From a virus, in the IMG/VR virus record IMGVR_UViG_3300017991_000048, positions 186,001 to 250,000 of that record: a stretch of DNA of 64,000 bases; one strand, written 5' to 3'. The notes under the pieces were generated by a model that saw nothing but the letters and a program-made list of their open reading frames with translations, ran no database searches and was not told the DNA's origin. Numbering within the stretch: position 1 is the first letter of the stretch; every line of letters starts with the position of its first letter. Both the position numbers and the translations under genes were made by a program. This document shows, piece by piece, positions 28,027-38,392 of this stretch.

Positions 28027-29142
28027 CTAACTCGAAGTGGTCAATTGTTGAGTAGTGACCGAACTTGTTAACTCTAACGCTTCTGGTAGCTTCAACCCAC
28101 GAGTGAGTTGAATAGGGTTATTGGACCGATTTTGAACAGTGACCGTAACAAATATCACGGTCGGATCTTCATTATTCTGCTCCAAAACCACCGATAAAAG
28201 CCTAAACGGAAACTCTCTATCCGTTACGATTTGACCTACATTATCCTCTTGCTGGCGTTTGATGGATTGCCAACGATTGAAAGCCTGATGAAGGTCAGAA
28301 GTAATTAGATTCTGAGCAAAACCGCCCTCTACTATCTTCTTACCGATGGCCTCTATAAGTTGAGTGCCGTACCACGTATGGAATGGATTGCTTCCCTGGA
28401 TTGTGTAGAAATCCTTCTGTAGCTCTTGTATGAGCAAGTCTTCATTACGGATTTGAATGATCTTTCCGTCCAGGTCATAACGCCAGTCGTTTTCCAGCCC
28501 GACTCCCCCACATCGTCGGCATTCCTCTCGTACCGTGACATACGAAATCTCAACAAAATCCGAATCACTTCTCAGAGGTTCATCAAATATGATCAATCTT
28601 GTAGGCCGGTCTTCAAGAGTAGACGGGTCGCTGACCAAAGCCCAACCGGGTGTAAGCTGCTGTCCTCTGTAATTACGCTGAGTTGCGAAGCCAAAGACCT
28701 CCGCAGCCGTACTCGTATCTTTCAAGAAGATGCTATTTGCGGGACCGGCTTCTTGAGTGGACAGGGCCAGACGTTCATTTATAACGGAAAACGACGCCCC
28801 TGTAACTTGACGATTCAACAAAGCCGCGACCCGCGTAGCAGCCATTTTATCCAAAGTTGGGAGTGTGAGCCTCTGGACATCACCCTGGTTCACAGTCATT
28901 TCTAAGATGTCATTAACTCCAGTTGTGACGCTGAAAGGCCCTCTTTTGGTGCCTGACGTCTTCGCCGGGAGAAACACGCCAGAAGACGGAACAGAAATCT
29001 CGTTGTTAAGTAGGACTTTGACCGACGTTGTAGACGAGATTGGGCGTAACGGACGGACAGTTATACGATCATCGGCTATAAATAGAGCCTCTTCAGTCAC
29101 TTCGTGTGGGCACAACTGATCTATCCGCAAATCAAATGACAT
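28027..29142 (-). CDS. gp25-like baseplate wedge protein with CxxC knuckle
   Basis: The C-terminal half (about residues 220-330) has LLIQELQKDFYTIQGSNPFHTWYGTQLIEAIG followed by a helical stretch and LLSVVLEQNN, which fits the gp25/XkdS domain of contractile baseplates. The expected gene order (gp25-like, then J, then I) agrees. The N-terminal half is a beta domain not found in typical gp25, and a CRRCGG knuckle at about residue 210 may bind zinc with other residues. At 371 residues it is much longer than the usual 130 to 150. ATG at 29142 follows the upstream stop by two bases, with a weak ribosome site. Confidence 0.55.
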   Translation of the reverse strand: MSFDLRIDQLCPHEVTEEALFIADDRITVRPLRPISSTTSVKVLLNNEISVPSSGVFLPAKTSGTKRGPFSVTTGVNDILEMTVNQGDVQRLTLPTLDKMAATRVAALLNRQVTGASFSVINERLALSTQEAGPANSIFLKDTSTAAEVFGFATQRNYRGQQLTPGWALVSDPSTLEDRPTRLIIFDEPLRSDSDFVEISYVTVREECRRCGGVGLENDWRYDLDGKIIQIRNEDLLIQELQKDFYTIQGSNPFHTWYGTQLIEAIGKKIVEGGFAQNLITSDLHQAFNRWQSIKRQQEDNVGQIVTDREFPFRLLSVVLEQNNEDPTVIFVTVTVQNRSNNPIQLTRGLKLPEALELTSSVTTQQLTTSS

Positions 29143-29144
29143 AA

Positions 29145-29876
29145 CTACTCTTGAGGTTTTACAAGACCATCCAAAGTACGTTCATACGATCGTGCTGTGG
29201 CACCCTTCTCACCCGGCATGTAAGGTGCCACAGGAGCCCGTGCGAACTTCCCATGGGGATCACGCTCTTTATCATCCCTTGTGATCGCCATATATTGACG
29301 ATCATTCGCCAGCGTCTCCATCTCACGGATGTAAAACTCCAAAGATCCGTCTGTTTCCGCACTGGCCTTAAGTAGCGTTAATTCGCTAATTTCAGCTTCT
29401 AACTGTTCTGCATAATCTATGGCTCGTTTAATCTTACGCTCCAGGGCATCCTTCCGCCGCTGGAGATCCCCACTGACCCACTTTCTCATACTCTGCATCA
29501 GAAGCGAGGATTCAGCGTCAGAAAGCCCTAAAACACCCACAACCTCGCCGTTGCTCAAAAGCTGAGGGGCCGAAGTCTCGTCTCCAGCCAACTGGAACAC
29601 AGGTTGTGAAGTGGTGCGAACCTGTAAATCGTACTCAGCATCGCCACCTAAAACCTGATAAGTCGCGAAAAGCTTCCCAATGTAGGTAGTTGGATCGTAC
29701 TCGAAAGCTGTGGGTATCCCACCATCGTCATAAGCAAAGGCCAAGCTGCCAATACGGTTGTGCTCCGCTGTAAGATGAGCAATCCTAGCATCTATCAATT
29801 CAACCTGATCCTGTACATATTCCTTGAACCGGTTGAACTGACTGACTGTAAAAGTGCCGTTGAACTCGAAAGCCAT
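29145..29876 (-). CDS. baseplate-region protein with coiled coil, unknown
   Basis: Residues about 3-45 form a helix (FNRFKEYVQDQVELIDARIAH). A compact middle part includes VLGLSDAESSLLMQSMRKW. Residues about 130-175 form a strong coiled coil (RRKDALERKIKRAIDYAEQLE). The C-terminal 40 residues are basic and disordered (DPHGKFARAPVAPYMPG). No family is recognised. Its place between the gp25-like gene and a 719-residue protein suggests a baseplate part, perhaps a trimeric spacer. Confidence 0.45.
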   Translation of the reverse strand: MAFEFNGTFTVSQFNRFKEYVQDQVELIDARIAHLTAEHNRIGSLAFAYDDGGIPTAFEYDPTTYIGKLFATYQVLGGDAEYDLQVRTTSQPVFQLAGDETSAPQLLSNGEVVGVLGLSDAESSLLMQSMRKWVSGDLQRRKDALERKIKRAIDYAEQLEAEISELTLLKASAETDGSLEFYIREMETLANDRQYMAITRDDKERDPHGKFARAPVAPYMPGEKGATARSYERTLDGLVKPQE

Positions 29877-29903
29877 TTTAGCTCCTACTGTTAGACCGCA
29901 CTA

Positions 29904-32063
29904 TTAGAAGATCAGCTTAAAAGCAGTCGCGAAAGGCCCCACATCAGGTGCCACATACGCCAAGCCAATACCGCCCGTGTAACCCCCTGGACCACTTGGA
30001 GGAGGAGTCCCACCCGCATTATCAATAAGGGAGATCCACTCATTAACATCCCCACTCGTCTCAGGTACGCTGAGAATGTAAAAGCCTACGGATAGGCTGA
30101 GGACAAAATCCAGGATGGAGATCAGATAAGCCAGGAACTTTTCTAGGGTGTCAATCTTCCTTATAATGAGGTCGATGAACGCCTTAATTTCATCAATTAC
30201 GCCTTTATAGGCATCCAAAAGAGCCTGCATCTTAGCCAACAAATCATACAGAAGTTGCCCTGACCAAGGCACAATATCCCGCAAAAGGCTAAGCTGAATC
30301 CAGTCCGGGGGTGTCCCGCCCAACGTGAAGGACTTACAGAAGTTCACAGCCGCCAATATATTATCTCGAACATCAGCGTTTCCAAAAACATTACCGTACA
30401 GCACTCCCGCTTGGTGAACCTCTCCGCTGATATCTAACACACCAGGGTCTTGGGGCGTTGTAATTTCAAATACAAGCTCTGAGATTGTAGTGGCCGTCAA
30501 ACCTTCAACACTAGGGGTTCCCTCAGGATATGGACCTTCCATAAGTGTTTTGAAAGCCACAGCATTGTTGGCATCCAACATCGCTCCAGAGACGATTATG
30601 GACAGACGTGCAGAATTTCTTTGAACAAGCGAGTTGTTCCAGGGAAGTTCTGGTAGCCGCCCTGTGACCGGACTGGGCTGGAAAATGGTCGTTACATCAA
30701 TGGCCGAACCCGCCACCTCTTCCCCTACCAGCGGTATAGCCTCAAAGGATGAAAGAGGTCCGGATAACGAGGTAAGAGAACCTTTCCCGATATCTACATC
30801 CTCGATAGGTTCGTCGGGTCTAGGTAGGTGGAAATTCAGGGAAAAAGCCGACTGAAACAACCGGTTGAGATTTTCAATGACGTCGAAATCTGCCGGGTAA
30901 GTGGGTATGCGTATAGGGATCACCGGAGAGGGTTTACCCATGACCGGAGCGTCGTTAGGGTCAGTACCGGGCCACTTTATATACTCCGTGGAATCTACTA
31001 CATTAGTTTCTGGGGGTTTAAAGTTTACAGTCGTGCCTGTAACGTCCAAGTTTCCACTGTATGCACGGACCCTATAGAAATAGGTCTTGTCTAACTCCAC
31101 ATCGTTGTCAATATACCGGTACGTCCCAAGCTGACCCAAAATGAATGTAGATGTGTTTGTAGTAGCATCGATGACAATGTACTTCTGAAACTTGAAAAAC
31201 GGGTCGCCGTATTGGTCAACCAACTTAACCTTACGCTTTATGGTTTCTCCGGGTTGACCACGAGACTCAAACTCTGTGGGAATAACGGCAGTAACTTGCC
31301 CCGCTGCGTCGGCATCCCCTAGTTCTGTTACATCAACTTCTCCGACTGCCGGGTTGAGTTCGCTCTTCTCGATTAGAAATCTTGGTGGTATGAACTGCGT
31401 TGCTATCGCTCCAAATAAATCAGAGAAACCAGGATCGCCCGGAACGGTACTAGGGGGTAAAGCCCACTCAACCACCACAGACTCAGGTTGGTCTTGGAAA
31501 AGTTGTACGACGGAAAGAACAGGATCACCGTCATCGCCAAGGGGCAACACCTTGAAATTGGCAGGCGGCAGATACTGAGGGGTCAGGAACTCCTTGCCAA
31601 AGAAATCAAGTAAGACCTGGAGCAACCGCATCAGACCCAAAGGGCCTTCCGCGTCCGCCACAATAAGAGTGAAGCCACTCTTACTTAACCCTGGAACCGG
31701 TTGGGGTCGATTTGGATCTCTGGAGTCGAATAGCCCTGCTTTGAACCGTGTCGTAAAAGCCGGGAAACCTCCAACAAAACGGTTGAAATTGGGGTCTACT
31801 GAAGGGTCCGGGATATCGAACCAACCATAGATTCCCGTCTTTTGCAAAGTTTCAAACAGTTGTTGAATCAGTGCTATCAACGCTTCGACAAGCGCTTTGA
31901 TCGGGTTACCGAAATCTATAAGAAAGACTTTTACAGTTTCCAGAATGGTCTTGAGAACCTCCAAAAAGACCATCAAGGTCTCCAGGATGTTCCTTGCCTT
32001 TTCCAGTAACTCTTGGCCTGGAAGTTTGATCGAAAAGGATTCCCAGTCTGGATTTGCTGCCAT
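29904..32063 (-). CDS. large baseplate-region protein with terminal helices
   Basis: This 719-residue protein has amphipathic helices at both ends: residues 15-75 (ILETLMVFLEVLKTILETV) and about 595-670 (IIRKIDTLEKFLAYLISIL), the latter hydrophobic enough to touch a membrane or pack in a hub. The middle includes a fibronectin III-like strand pair (DNDVELDKTYFYRVRAYS). No catalytic motif was seen. ATG at 32063 follows immediately on the stop of the small coiled-coil gene. A structural baseplate role is likely from context. Function beyond that is unknown. Confidence 0.45.
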   Translation of the reverse strand: MAANPDWESFSIKLPGQELLEKARNILETLMVFLEVLKTILETVKVFLIDFGNPIKALVEALIALIQQLFETLQKTGIYGWFDIPDPSVDPNFNRFVGGFPAFTTRFKAGLFDSRDPNRPQPVPGLSKSGFTLIVADAEGPLGLMRLLQVLLDFFGKEFLTPQYLPPANFKVLPLGDDGDPVLSVVQLFQDQPESVVVEWALPPSTVPGDPGFSDLFGAIATQFIPPRFLIEKSELNPAVGEVDVTELGDADAAGQVTAVIPTEFESRGQPGETIKRKVKLVDQYGDPFFKFQKYIVIDATTNTSTFILGQLGTYRYIDNDVELDKTYFYRVRAYSGNLDVTGTTVNFKPPETNVVDSTEYIKWPGTDPNDAPVMGKPSPVIPIRIPTYPADFDVIENLNRLFQSAFSLNFHLPRPDEPIEDVDIGKGSLTSLSGPLSSFEAIPLVGEEVAGSAIDVTTIFQPSPVTGRLPELPWNNSLVQRNSARLSIIVSGAMLDANNAVAFKTLMEGPYPEGTPSVEGLTATTISELVFEITTPQDPGVLDISGEVHQAGVLYGNVFGNADVRDNILAAVNFCKSFTLGGTPPDWIQLSLLRDIVPWSGQLLYDLLAKMQALLDAYKGVIDEIKAFIDLIIRKIDTLEKFLAYLISILDFVLSLSVGFYILSVPETSGDVNEWISLIDNAGGTPPPSGPGGYTGGIGLAYVAPDVGPFATAFKLIF

Positions 32064-32231
32064 CTAACTACCGTACTGAAGCTTTTCCAGCTTCCGTTTT
32101 AGACCTGAAATCTCCGCTTTGGTTGCAGCGATCGCAAGTTCACATACTTCTTTCATTCGTTTATTGATTTCGAAATCCCGTTTTTCCCATTCGGGTTGGG
32201 GTTTCTCTTCTTGCTCTTTCTCTTCTTGCAT
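32064..32231 (-). CDS. 55-residue coiled-coil microprotein
   Basis: The frame starts at ATG 32231, whose first base is the last base of no other codon but overlaps the TAA of the giant gene as TAATG, and ends with TAG just before the ATG of the next gene. It thus fills the gap between two genes exactly. The product is one charged helix (MQEEKEQEEKPQPEW, then INKRMKEVCELAIAATKAEI). The exact fit between neighbours argues that it is translated. It is probably a small adaptor or coupling protein of the baseplate module. No family is recognised. Confidence 0.6.
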   Translation of the reverse strand: MQEEKEQEEKPQPEWEKRDFEINKRMKEVCELAIAATKAEISGLKRKLEKLQYGS

Positions 32232-35200
32232 TAGCTTTCCTCAACAGCTAGTAGTTTGATTAGCTGATTGTAAAAATCCTCTTGGGCCTGAACCCGGTTT
32301 TCTTCCGCTGTAGCTTGCTGTACGATCAAACCGCTCTTCAAGTTGATTCTCGTATCTATCCACGCATATCGACCATCATAGAACTTATCCGTATTAGCCA
32401 AGACGTCCTCAACAGTTATAACATCCGCTGGTAAGGTGTTGTTTATACGGTCGTCCACAAGAACATCTCTGGCATCTAAGTCGGAGGTCAAAGTTCCACG
32501 TGCGAACGTGTCTGGGTCCGGGGCTCCTAATCGAATGACGGGAACCGACGTTGTAATAAGAGTCTGAAAAGCTGCGGCACTATTAATCAACGCCTGGATA
32601 CTCTGGTAGATAGCAAAAAGTGCCTGTGCTGTTTCTCTGGATGCTCCAAACAAACTCACAATCCGATATGACATTCCCACTTGAGTGGCAGGAAAGACCG
32701 GATCAACCTTTAACTGTGTCTCGGAAATGACGTCCGTGATTTGATAGACATTGGCGTTGGCCCCTGTCTCAACGTACACACAGTACGCTAATGATACCCC
32801 TGAGGTAATAAAGGTTCCATTGACGTCATCAAGCTCCGGTTGTGTAGCTGTAGTTTGACCAGTGGCACTCGTAAAGACGTCCGTAAAAACTTGATTGAGA
32901 AAGTCTAAAATATAGGTCTGTTCATCTGGATAAAGGGCCAACTGGCCTGATAAAGCATCGTCTAACGCCTTCAGGTAATCGCCAGAAGAGCCGCCGTAAG
33001 TAGCTAACGAGTCATCAATTCGATAAGAACCACCCAGTAAAGACGGCATGGCGGGGTCTAAAGTCAGATCAGTGTTGCTCAGAACAGCGACAATCTGGCG
33101 GCGTACTCCAACATTCAAACCCCCTGTCATAACCACCGTGTACCCGACTTTTGCAGTAGTTAAAAATGAGGCACCAGCGTCATTGAGTGTTATGGGGTCT
33201 GGGAACGCCGCCACGCCTGTTACTGTCGAAGCACTGACAGCAATTTCATATGTAAAGTTAAAGTCTTGAACGGGGAAAGGCGTATCGACCGTGATTGTGT
33301 TGGGAGTGACAGCGGTAACCCGCACAAACGGCGACGGTCCATTCGGCCCTGTAAGGATGCGAACCAAATCGTGTACTTCTGGTAATGGGGGAGGGTAAGC
33401 CCCCAATAGATCTGTAATGGTGGTTCTGGCCGGGTCGAGATCTCCCTGGCTTACAAGAGGGGGTGTTGTTATACTACGTAAGATCCCCGTAGGATTGTGT
33501 ATAATCAAATCCTCTGTAAGCAGATAGCCATTTGATTCACTGTTAGGGTCTGGAGATTGGATGGGGAAACTCAAATCTCCGTCATCATCTGCGACACCAC
33601 CGTAGAGGGCTGGAAACTTATCAGGTGCGGTCAAAGTATTGACCAAATTAATGACACCCGAAAGAGCTTGTTCCTTTATCAAAGGCGTATTCGAAAGTGC
33701 TGCAATCGCTTCAATATAAACAATCTGTCCGGTCTTGCTGTTGAAAGCGTAATCCCTACCAAAAAGATAATAGGTTAGATTATCCGGGTCGCCTGGAGTG
33801 GAGGTATCAATTGGTGACCTGTATATAGTTGTTCCCACATCTGCAACGTCTGCCAACCCGGTGATAGTAAGAGCGTCTGGTAATCCAGGACCGCCCGGTG
33901 TGATCCCTGTGACGGTAACTGGCGAAGACGAGTCATTTATAAAAGTACCGTCTCGTCGTCTAACAAGACATTCCATACCCGTTTGAAAAGGTGGCCGCGC
34001 AAAATCTTGACTCCCTTCCGCCTCATCCACCACAAGAGTGCCCGAACCCGAATATACCGTGGATTCAACTACAGTTGCCCAAGCCAATCTTGTGTGCAAC
34101 CGCAACACTGTCGTAATGTCCGTAGAACCTGTATCTAGTACTTCATCTCCGGTTTCTGTATCATCCGTAACCGCTGAAACTCCGTAAAAGGCTTTTGAGG
34201 TGGGGTAAAAACGGCTCAAAGAGCCTGAGATGTAATATTTCTGGTAAGTACCAATAGACGTAACTTCAAATGGCGGGTACGTTATTTCATAAGGAGCCGG
34301 GGATATTTGAATAGCGTCATCTATCTGGTTGGCAGCCAAGACTCTGTATTTCCCATCCGTGGCTGGCGGAGGGGCCGGTAATGGAGGGGCCAAAGTGAGG
34401 GTTAGAGAGGTGGGCACCCCTACGATCTCTCGCTTTTCATACTTATTTGCCCCACTCAAAACCTCAAGAGTTCGTCCGATCAAATCAGTTGTAAACTCTG
34501 CGTCAATATCGAGTAGGGTCGTATTGTTTGGAAATGTGCCTTTACCAGAAGGATTGACAATGCCCGTAGTCCCGTCAAATAGCAACTCCCCGTCATTGTT
34601 GCCAACCACTCGACCATCAAGAGCCCTCAGATAAGCCTCAAGCAAGTTAACACTATCGTTATAAAAGAGAAGAGTTGACCGTGCTATAATATCCTGATTG
34701 GCAAGATGCTTTTCGTCAAAGTATAATGAGGGGCGTCCCTGTTCATACAACTGAGGCTGTGACGCATTTGAAGTTTGTGGTCCGGAAGATCCGCTACTCG
34801 CTTCTGCCGATATCTCCTGAGCGTACTCCGCCCGGAAGTTGGTCATTGTCTCTACCCGGTAATAGAAAGTATCGGAGGACAAGATGTAATAATCGGCACG
34901 TAATATTTGACCGGCCAGTCCATTAAGAGTGTTTGGAACGACTTGATGAGTATACGATGCCCGTAAGTTTATACCTGTCTCATATACTTGACGCCCCGTG
35001 TAGAAGATGGAGAACTCTTCACTTGGGCCAAGAGCTTCCGCAAAAACAACTCGCCCGGACTCATCGATTGTGAACTCCAAAGGAGCGCTGAGAATGACCC
35101 CCGGTTCATTTTCAACTCGCCTATAAACAACATAAGGTTCTGTCAAAACCGGGTCTTGACTTGTTTTGACCTCTACTGTGGGCGGCTCAAATACAGGCCG

Positions 35201-38200
35201 CACTGAGTACATTAGTATCTGAGAACCCGATATATATTGGCGAAGCGCGTTCGCGGTCATTGTAACCGTTGTCCGATCCATATCAGGATCATAATCTGCA
35301 CCGGACACTTGCAAAAAGTCTGTAAAAGAAGAGGTTCCGTCTGTAAACATCAAGACGGTGCCGGTGCGGTAAGCTAAAGTCCGATCCCCAGAAACAAAAA
35401 ATGAGTTACTACCCCGTGCGACAGCTTCATAAGCTTGGAGTTCCACAGTGAAATACGCCGGGACTAACGGAGCGCTTACAATTGGAGTTACGCCAGAGGT
35501 AGTATAGAGCGTCGGATCGTTGTAAGAATTCTGAAACTCCTGGTTTCCATAAAGTGTGACTGTTGTCTCATCCGTGGTCGGGTTATAGACAGAACTCCCG
35601 ATAAGATAGATTTCTTCATTCTCTATACGAAGCAAATAGTCAGGTGGAAAGCTAGCCGTATGATCCCCATGCACTGTGAACTCATTATTAGGATTCCCAG
35701 TGTCGTCCAACTCACTGATATTGACTTCCGACGTTAGAATAGGTGGATTAAGTACCGTGATCGTCTTTTCGCCACCCACAGCTTGAGTCACATGGTAATC
35801 TATATAAACTCGTTCACTCGGTTCCACCGTTGCCCCATGAGGCAAAGCGTCTGTAATTTGATCATCAGCCAAAAAGGTGATGGTAGATGCCGTTGTATCA
35901 ACCGTACATTGAACGCCAAGCTCTTGAGGACGACCCCCTCTGAAAACCGCTGGCACCGGATCATCGGCCACGTCTAACCCGGCGATGTTAAAACTCAATG
36001 TAGAGGTCGGAAGTGGGTGATCTTGAGTAACCTCTTTCCGAATCAAAAACGTGCCATACTCCTGAACAGGCGGATCAGGGGATGTCGGAGGGTCCGTTGA
36101 GGGCGGTTGTGTTGTATACGTGACCAGTATCTCTTCCAGCGATAGCATCCGATCCGTGAACTGGATCAAGCCAAGCCCCGCTGACATTGTATAGTCAACT
36201 TTAGGGACCAACTCTCGCATCCAAAATACTTCCAGCCCTAGATCTGCCGTTGAGAAGTTCAGATTACCGGTAGCTTCGCTTATCTCTACTGTTCCAGCAG
36301 GAGGACTCGTAAAGTCTCCGTCTGTCGGCACCAAAACAACCGTCGCAAAATAAGCAGCGGAAGCAGCCCCAAACCGAAAACCTGAAGACGTGATGTAAAT
36401 TACAGGTATATTTAAACGAGGGGCATTGGTCGCAGTTCCAATGGACCGGAGCCGCTCAACCTTGGTTGAGGGGTCGGGGAGGGTCAATTCATCGAAGTAA
36501 CGGTCTGCAAGGATTTCCCGACTTCGCCTGACGTTATAAATAGCACCCACAACAGGAGCCGGGGCCGGTACATCCGTCTCTAACTCTGTCGGAGAAACAA
36601 CATTGACGACCGTATAAACGCCTTCAGCAGCGCTGGAAGCCACTTCTATCAAGTACCCAGGCTGCACTCCAACAGCTACAAAGTCCGCTGCCGGGTCCAC
36701 AAACGCAGTACCTGAGAACGCGGCAATTCCTTCGGCTACAATCTGACCATGGTTATTGATCAAAGAAACAACACCGGGGATTGGATCAAAGAGAGCGGAA
36801 TCCCCAAGCACCAGGGGTGTGTAAGTTCCAGTTCCCGGTCCGGTTTCAATCTCAAGGACAAGATTACTGGACAGTACCAACGGGTCCGGTAATGCAACGT
36901 CAGAAGAAGGCTGGACCAGCGGAACCAAAAGCTGGTTCTTACGCTGAGCAAAGTACAAAGTCCGCTCATCAAAATCTATATAATAACCAAGTCCCACCGG
37001 AGGTGAAGCTACGTCGAGTCGAGGAAAAGGGTCGGCTGTATATGTTCCGGTTCCCTGCTCGACCCGAACCACAAGCGGGTAAGTCGTAGCGTCATCGATA
37101 GGGGTAGACGGTAAAAATACTTGAGGGCTTTCGATTATAGGGTCAGCCCATGTCGCATTTTCAACGGAATAGATTGCCGTAACGTCCTTGAGTTCCAGAG
37201 AAGCGTCAAGATTCACAGGAGTACGTAAGAGCCTTACTGAAATCCCGCGCTCAATCGGAAGGTCGCCAAACACAACCGTTACAGTTTCACCGGAATGCCT
37301 GGATTGGTCTGAGTTTGAAAACTTAACATCACCAGTTACCGGGTCAACCTGGACCACACCGGTCTTTCCTGAGTTGAACAAAGCAGCCGGTATATAGCTG
37401 AACCGGGGGAACTGGTAGTAAGGTGTGGCATTAGGGAGTGAGAAAATCAGGTCCACGCCTTCAGGCGGTAACCCCGTTATGGCCGATGGTGTTGCGATAT
37501 CCCCCAAATTCTGCCGGGGCAGAGTCAAGTCCCTGGCAAAAAGAACACCGTCATAATAAACCGGAACGTCTGTGTAGGTAGTTATGTCTGTCGCATTGAA
37601 GTTCAACCGGCCTGTGTCCAAAGCCCACTGAACCGTTCCCTGCGGTGGTGGGGTAAAAGAAGACTCGTTTGGAACCTCAACGGTTGTAAGGTATAGGCTG
37701 AAGCCAAACCGTAAGAGTGGGTATTGCCCGGTCCCTGGTATCGGGTTCAATAACACTACCGTGTCATTCGGCACCCCTACGCTTCCGCCGTCTCTGAACC
37801 CAAAAAACTGCTGTTGCTGCCAACGGACAAGTTGACCGGAGTAGGTAATCAAATCCGTGTCGTGCCAATTCAAGTGCCCTGTTTGCAAAGACAATTCAGC
37901 GGTTCCTGATGGGACAGCCGCTGGCGGACTGAAATCGGTATCAAGGGCTACAATTGTTACAGTCCAGGCTGTACCGCTGCCTGTTGACCCCACTGAGAGC
38001 CGGTAAGGAGACGCCGCCACGGGAGCCGTTGGGTCAGGGGCACGGGCGACAAACCGGTTTGTATTGGCATCTACCGTGAGCAGTCCCAACTCAGTGACAG
38101 CGTTACCGGGTAGGGGCCGAAAACGACCAGCCTCAGCTTCGTAGTCAAACCGCTGTGTGATCTCATTTTTGGTCCAACCGAACTCTGCATTCACCAACAA

Positions 38201-38392
38201 ACCGGCTTGAGGCGTTCCCTCAGAGGTGAGTAAGACCAGATAATCGTTTCGAGGTTCCGATTCATCGGACGGGTAAGCAGCATCAAAAGCCACCTGATTT
38301 GAGATATAATTATCTGGCGTCTGCGTATAAGGCGAGTTGGCCTGACCTACGCGAATTGGCTCCAAAACATATCCGCTGATTTGAAACGCCAT
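32231..38392 (-). CDS. giant beta-rich virion protein (2,053 residues)
   Basis: This is the largest gene in the window. It begins MAFQISGYVLEPIRVGQAN. It is almost entirely beta structure: at least four copies of a module ending in LNF-x-x-x-D near the N-terminus and the middle, and four copies of the GxYxIxxV beta module in the second half. The last 250 residues are helical (TAQALFAIYQSIQALINS, VQAQEDFYNQLIKLLAVEES), as in proteins docked on the baseplate. No enzymatic motif was found. It lies between the spike and the gp25-like gene. A long baseplate-attached fibre or side spike is the most likely role. Confidence 0.55.
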   Translation of the reverse strand: MAFQISGYVLEPIRVGQANSPYTQTPDNYISNQVAFDAAYPSDESEPRNDYLVLLTSEGTPQAGLLVNAEFGWTKNEITQRFDYEAEAGRFRPLPGNAVTELGLLTVDANTNRFVARAPDPTAPVAASPYRLSVGSTGSGTAWTVTIVALDTDFSPPAAVPSGTAELSLQTGHLNWHDTDLITYSGQLVRWQQQQFFGFRDGGSVGVPNDTVVLLNPIPGTGQYPLLRFGFSLYLTTVEVPNESSFTPPPQGTVQWALDTGRLNFNATDITTYTDVPVYYDGVLFARDLTLPRQNLGDIATPSAITGLPPEGVDLIFSLPNATPYYQFPRFSYIPAALFNSGKTGVVQVDPVTGDVKFSNSDQSRHSGETVTVVFGDLPIERGISVRLLRTPVNLDASLELKDVTAIYSVENATWADPIIESPQVFLPSTPIDDATTYPLVVRVEQGTGTYTADPFPRLDVASPPVGLGYYIDFDERTLYFAQRKNQLLVPLVQPSSDVALPDPLVLSSNLVLEIETGPGTGTYTPLVLGDSALFDPIPGVVSLINNHGQIVAEGIAAFSGTAFVDPAADFVAVGVQPGYLIEVASSAAEGVYTVVNVVSPTELETDVPAPAPVVGAIYNVRRSREILADRYFDELTLPDPSTKVERLRSIGTATNAPRLNIPVIYITSSGFRFGAASAAYFATVVLVPTDGDFTSPPAGTVEISEATGNLNFSTADLGLEVFWMRELVPKVDYTMSAGLGLIQFTDRMLSLEEILVTYTTQPPSTDPPTSPDPPVQEYGTFLIRKEVTQDHPLPTSTLSFNIAGLDVADDPVPAVFRGGRPQELGVQCTVDTTASTITFLADDQITDALPHGATVEPSERVYIDYHVTQAVGGEKTITVLNPPILTSEVNISELDDTGNPNNEFTVHGDHTASFPPDYLLRIENEEIYLIGSSVYNPTTDETTVTLYGNQEFQNSYNDPTLYTTSGVTPIVSAPLVPAYFTVELQAYEAVARGSNSFFVSGDRTLAYRTGTVLMFTDGTSSFTDFLQVSGADYDPDMDRTTVTMTANALRQYISGSQILMYSVRPVFEPPTVEVKTSQDPVLTEPYVVYRRVENEPGVILSAPLEFTIDESGRVVFAEALGPSEEFSIFYTGRQVYETGINLRASYTHQVVPNTLNGLAGQILRADYYILSSDTFYYRVETMTNFRAEYAQEISAEASSGSSGPQTSNASQPQLYEQGRPSLYFDEKHLANQDIIARSTLLFYNDSVNLLEAYLRALDGRVVGNNDGELLFDGTTGIVNPSGKGTFPNNTTLLDIDAEFTTDLIGRTLEVLSGANKYEKREIVGVPTSLTLTLAPPLPAPPPATDGKYRVLAANQIDDAIQISPAPYEITYPPFEVTSIGTYQKYYISGSLSRFYPTSKAFYGVSAVTDDTETGDEVLDTGSTDITTVLRLHTRLAWATVVESTVYSGSGTLVVDEAEGSQDFARPPFQTGMECLVRRRDGTFINDSSSPVTVTGITPGGPGLPDALTITGLADVADVGTTIYRSPIDTSTPGDPDNLTYYLFGRDYAFNSKTGQIVYIEAIAALSNTPLIKEQALSGVINLVNTLTAPDKFPALYGGVADDDGDLSFPIQSPDPNSESNGYLLTEDLIIHNPTGILRSITTPPLVSQGDLDPARTTITDLLGAYPPPLPEVHDLVRILTGPNGPSPFVRVTAVTPNTITVDTPFPVQDFNFTYEIAVSASTVTGVAAFPDPITLNDAGASFLTTAKVGYTVVMTGGLNVGVRRQIVAVLSNTDLTLDPAMPSLLGGSYRIDDSLATYGGSSGDYLKALDDALSGQLALYPDEQTYILDFLNQVFTDVFTSATGQTTATQPELDDVNGTFITSGVSLAYCVYVETGANANVYQITDVISETQLKVDPVFPATQVGMSYRIVSLFGASRETAQALFAIYQSIQALINSAAAFQTLITTSVPVIRLGAPDPDTFARGTLTSDLDARDVLVDDRINNTLPADVITVEDVLANTDKFYDGRYAWIDTRINLKSGLIVQQATAEENRVQAQEDFYNQLIKLLAVEES
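36210..37960 (-). repeat. degenerate repeats with G-x-L-N-F-x-x-x-D core
   Basis: At least four related units of about 45 residues were seen at about 37820-37960, 37555-37695, 37265-37400 and 36210-36345. Each has a strand, FTxPPxGT or similar, then TG-x-LNF-x-x-x-D and a second strand pair. They are spaced by other beta segments, so the order is not a simple tandem array. Confidence 0.55.
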
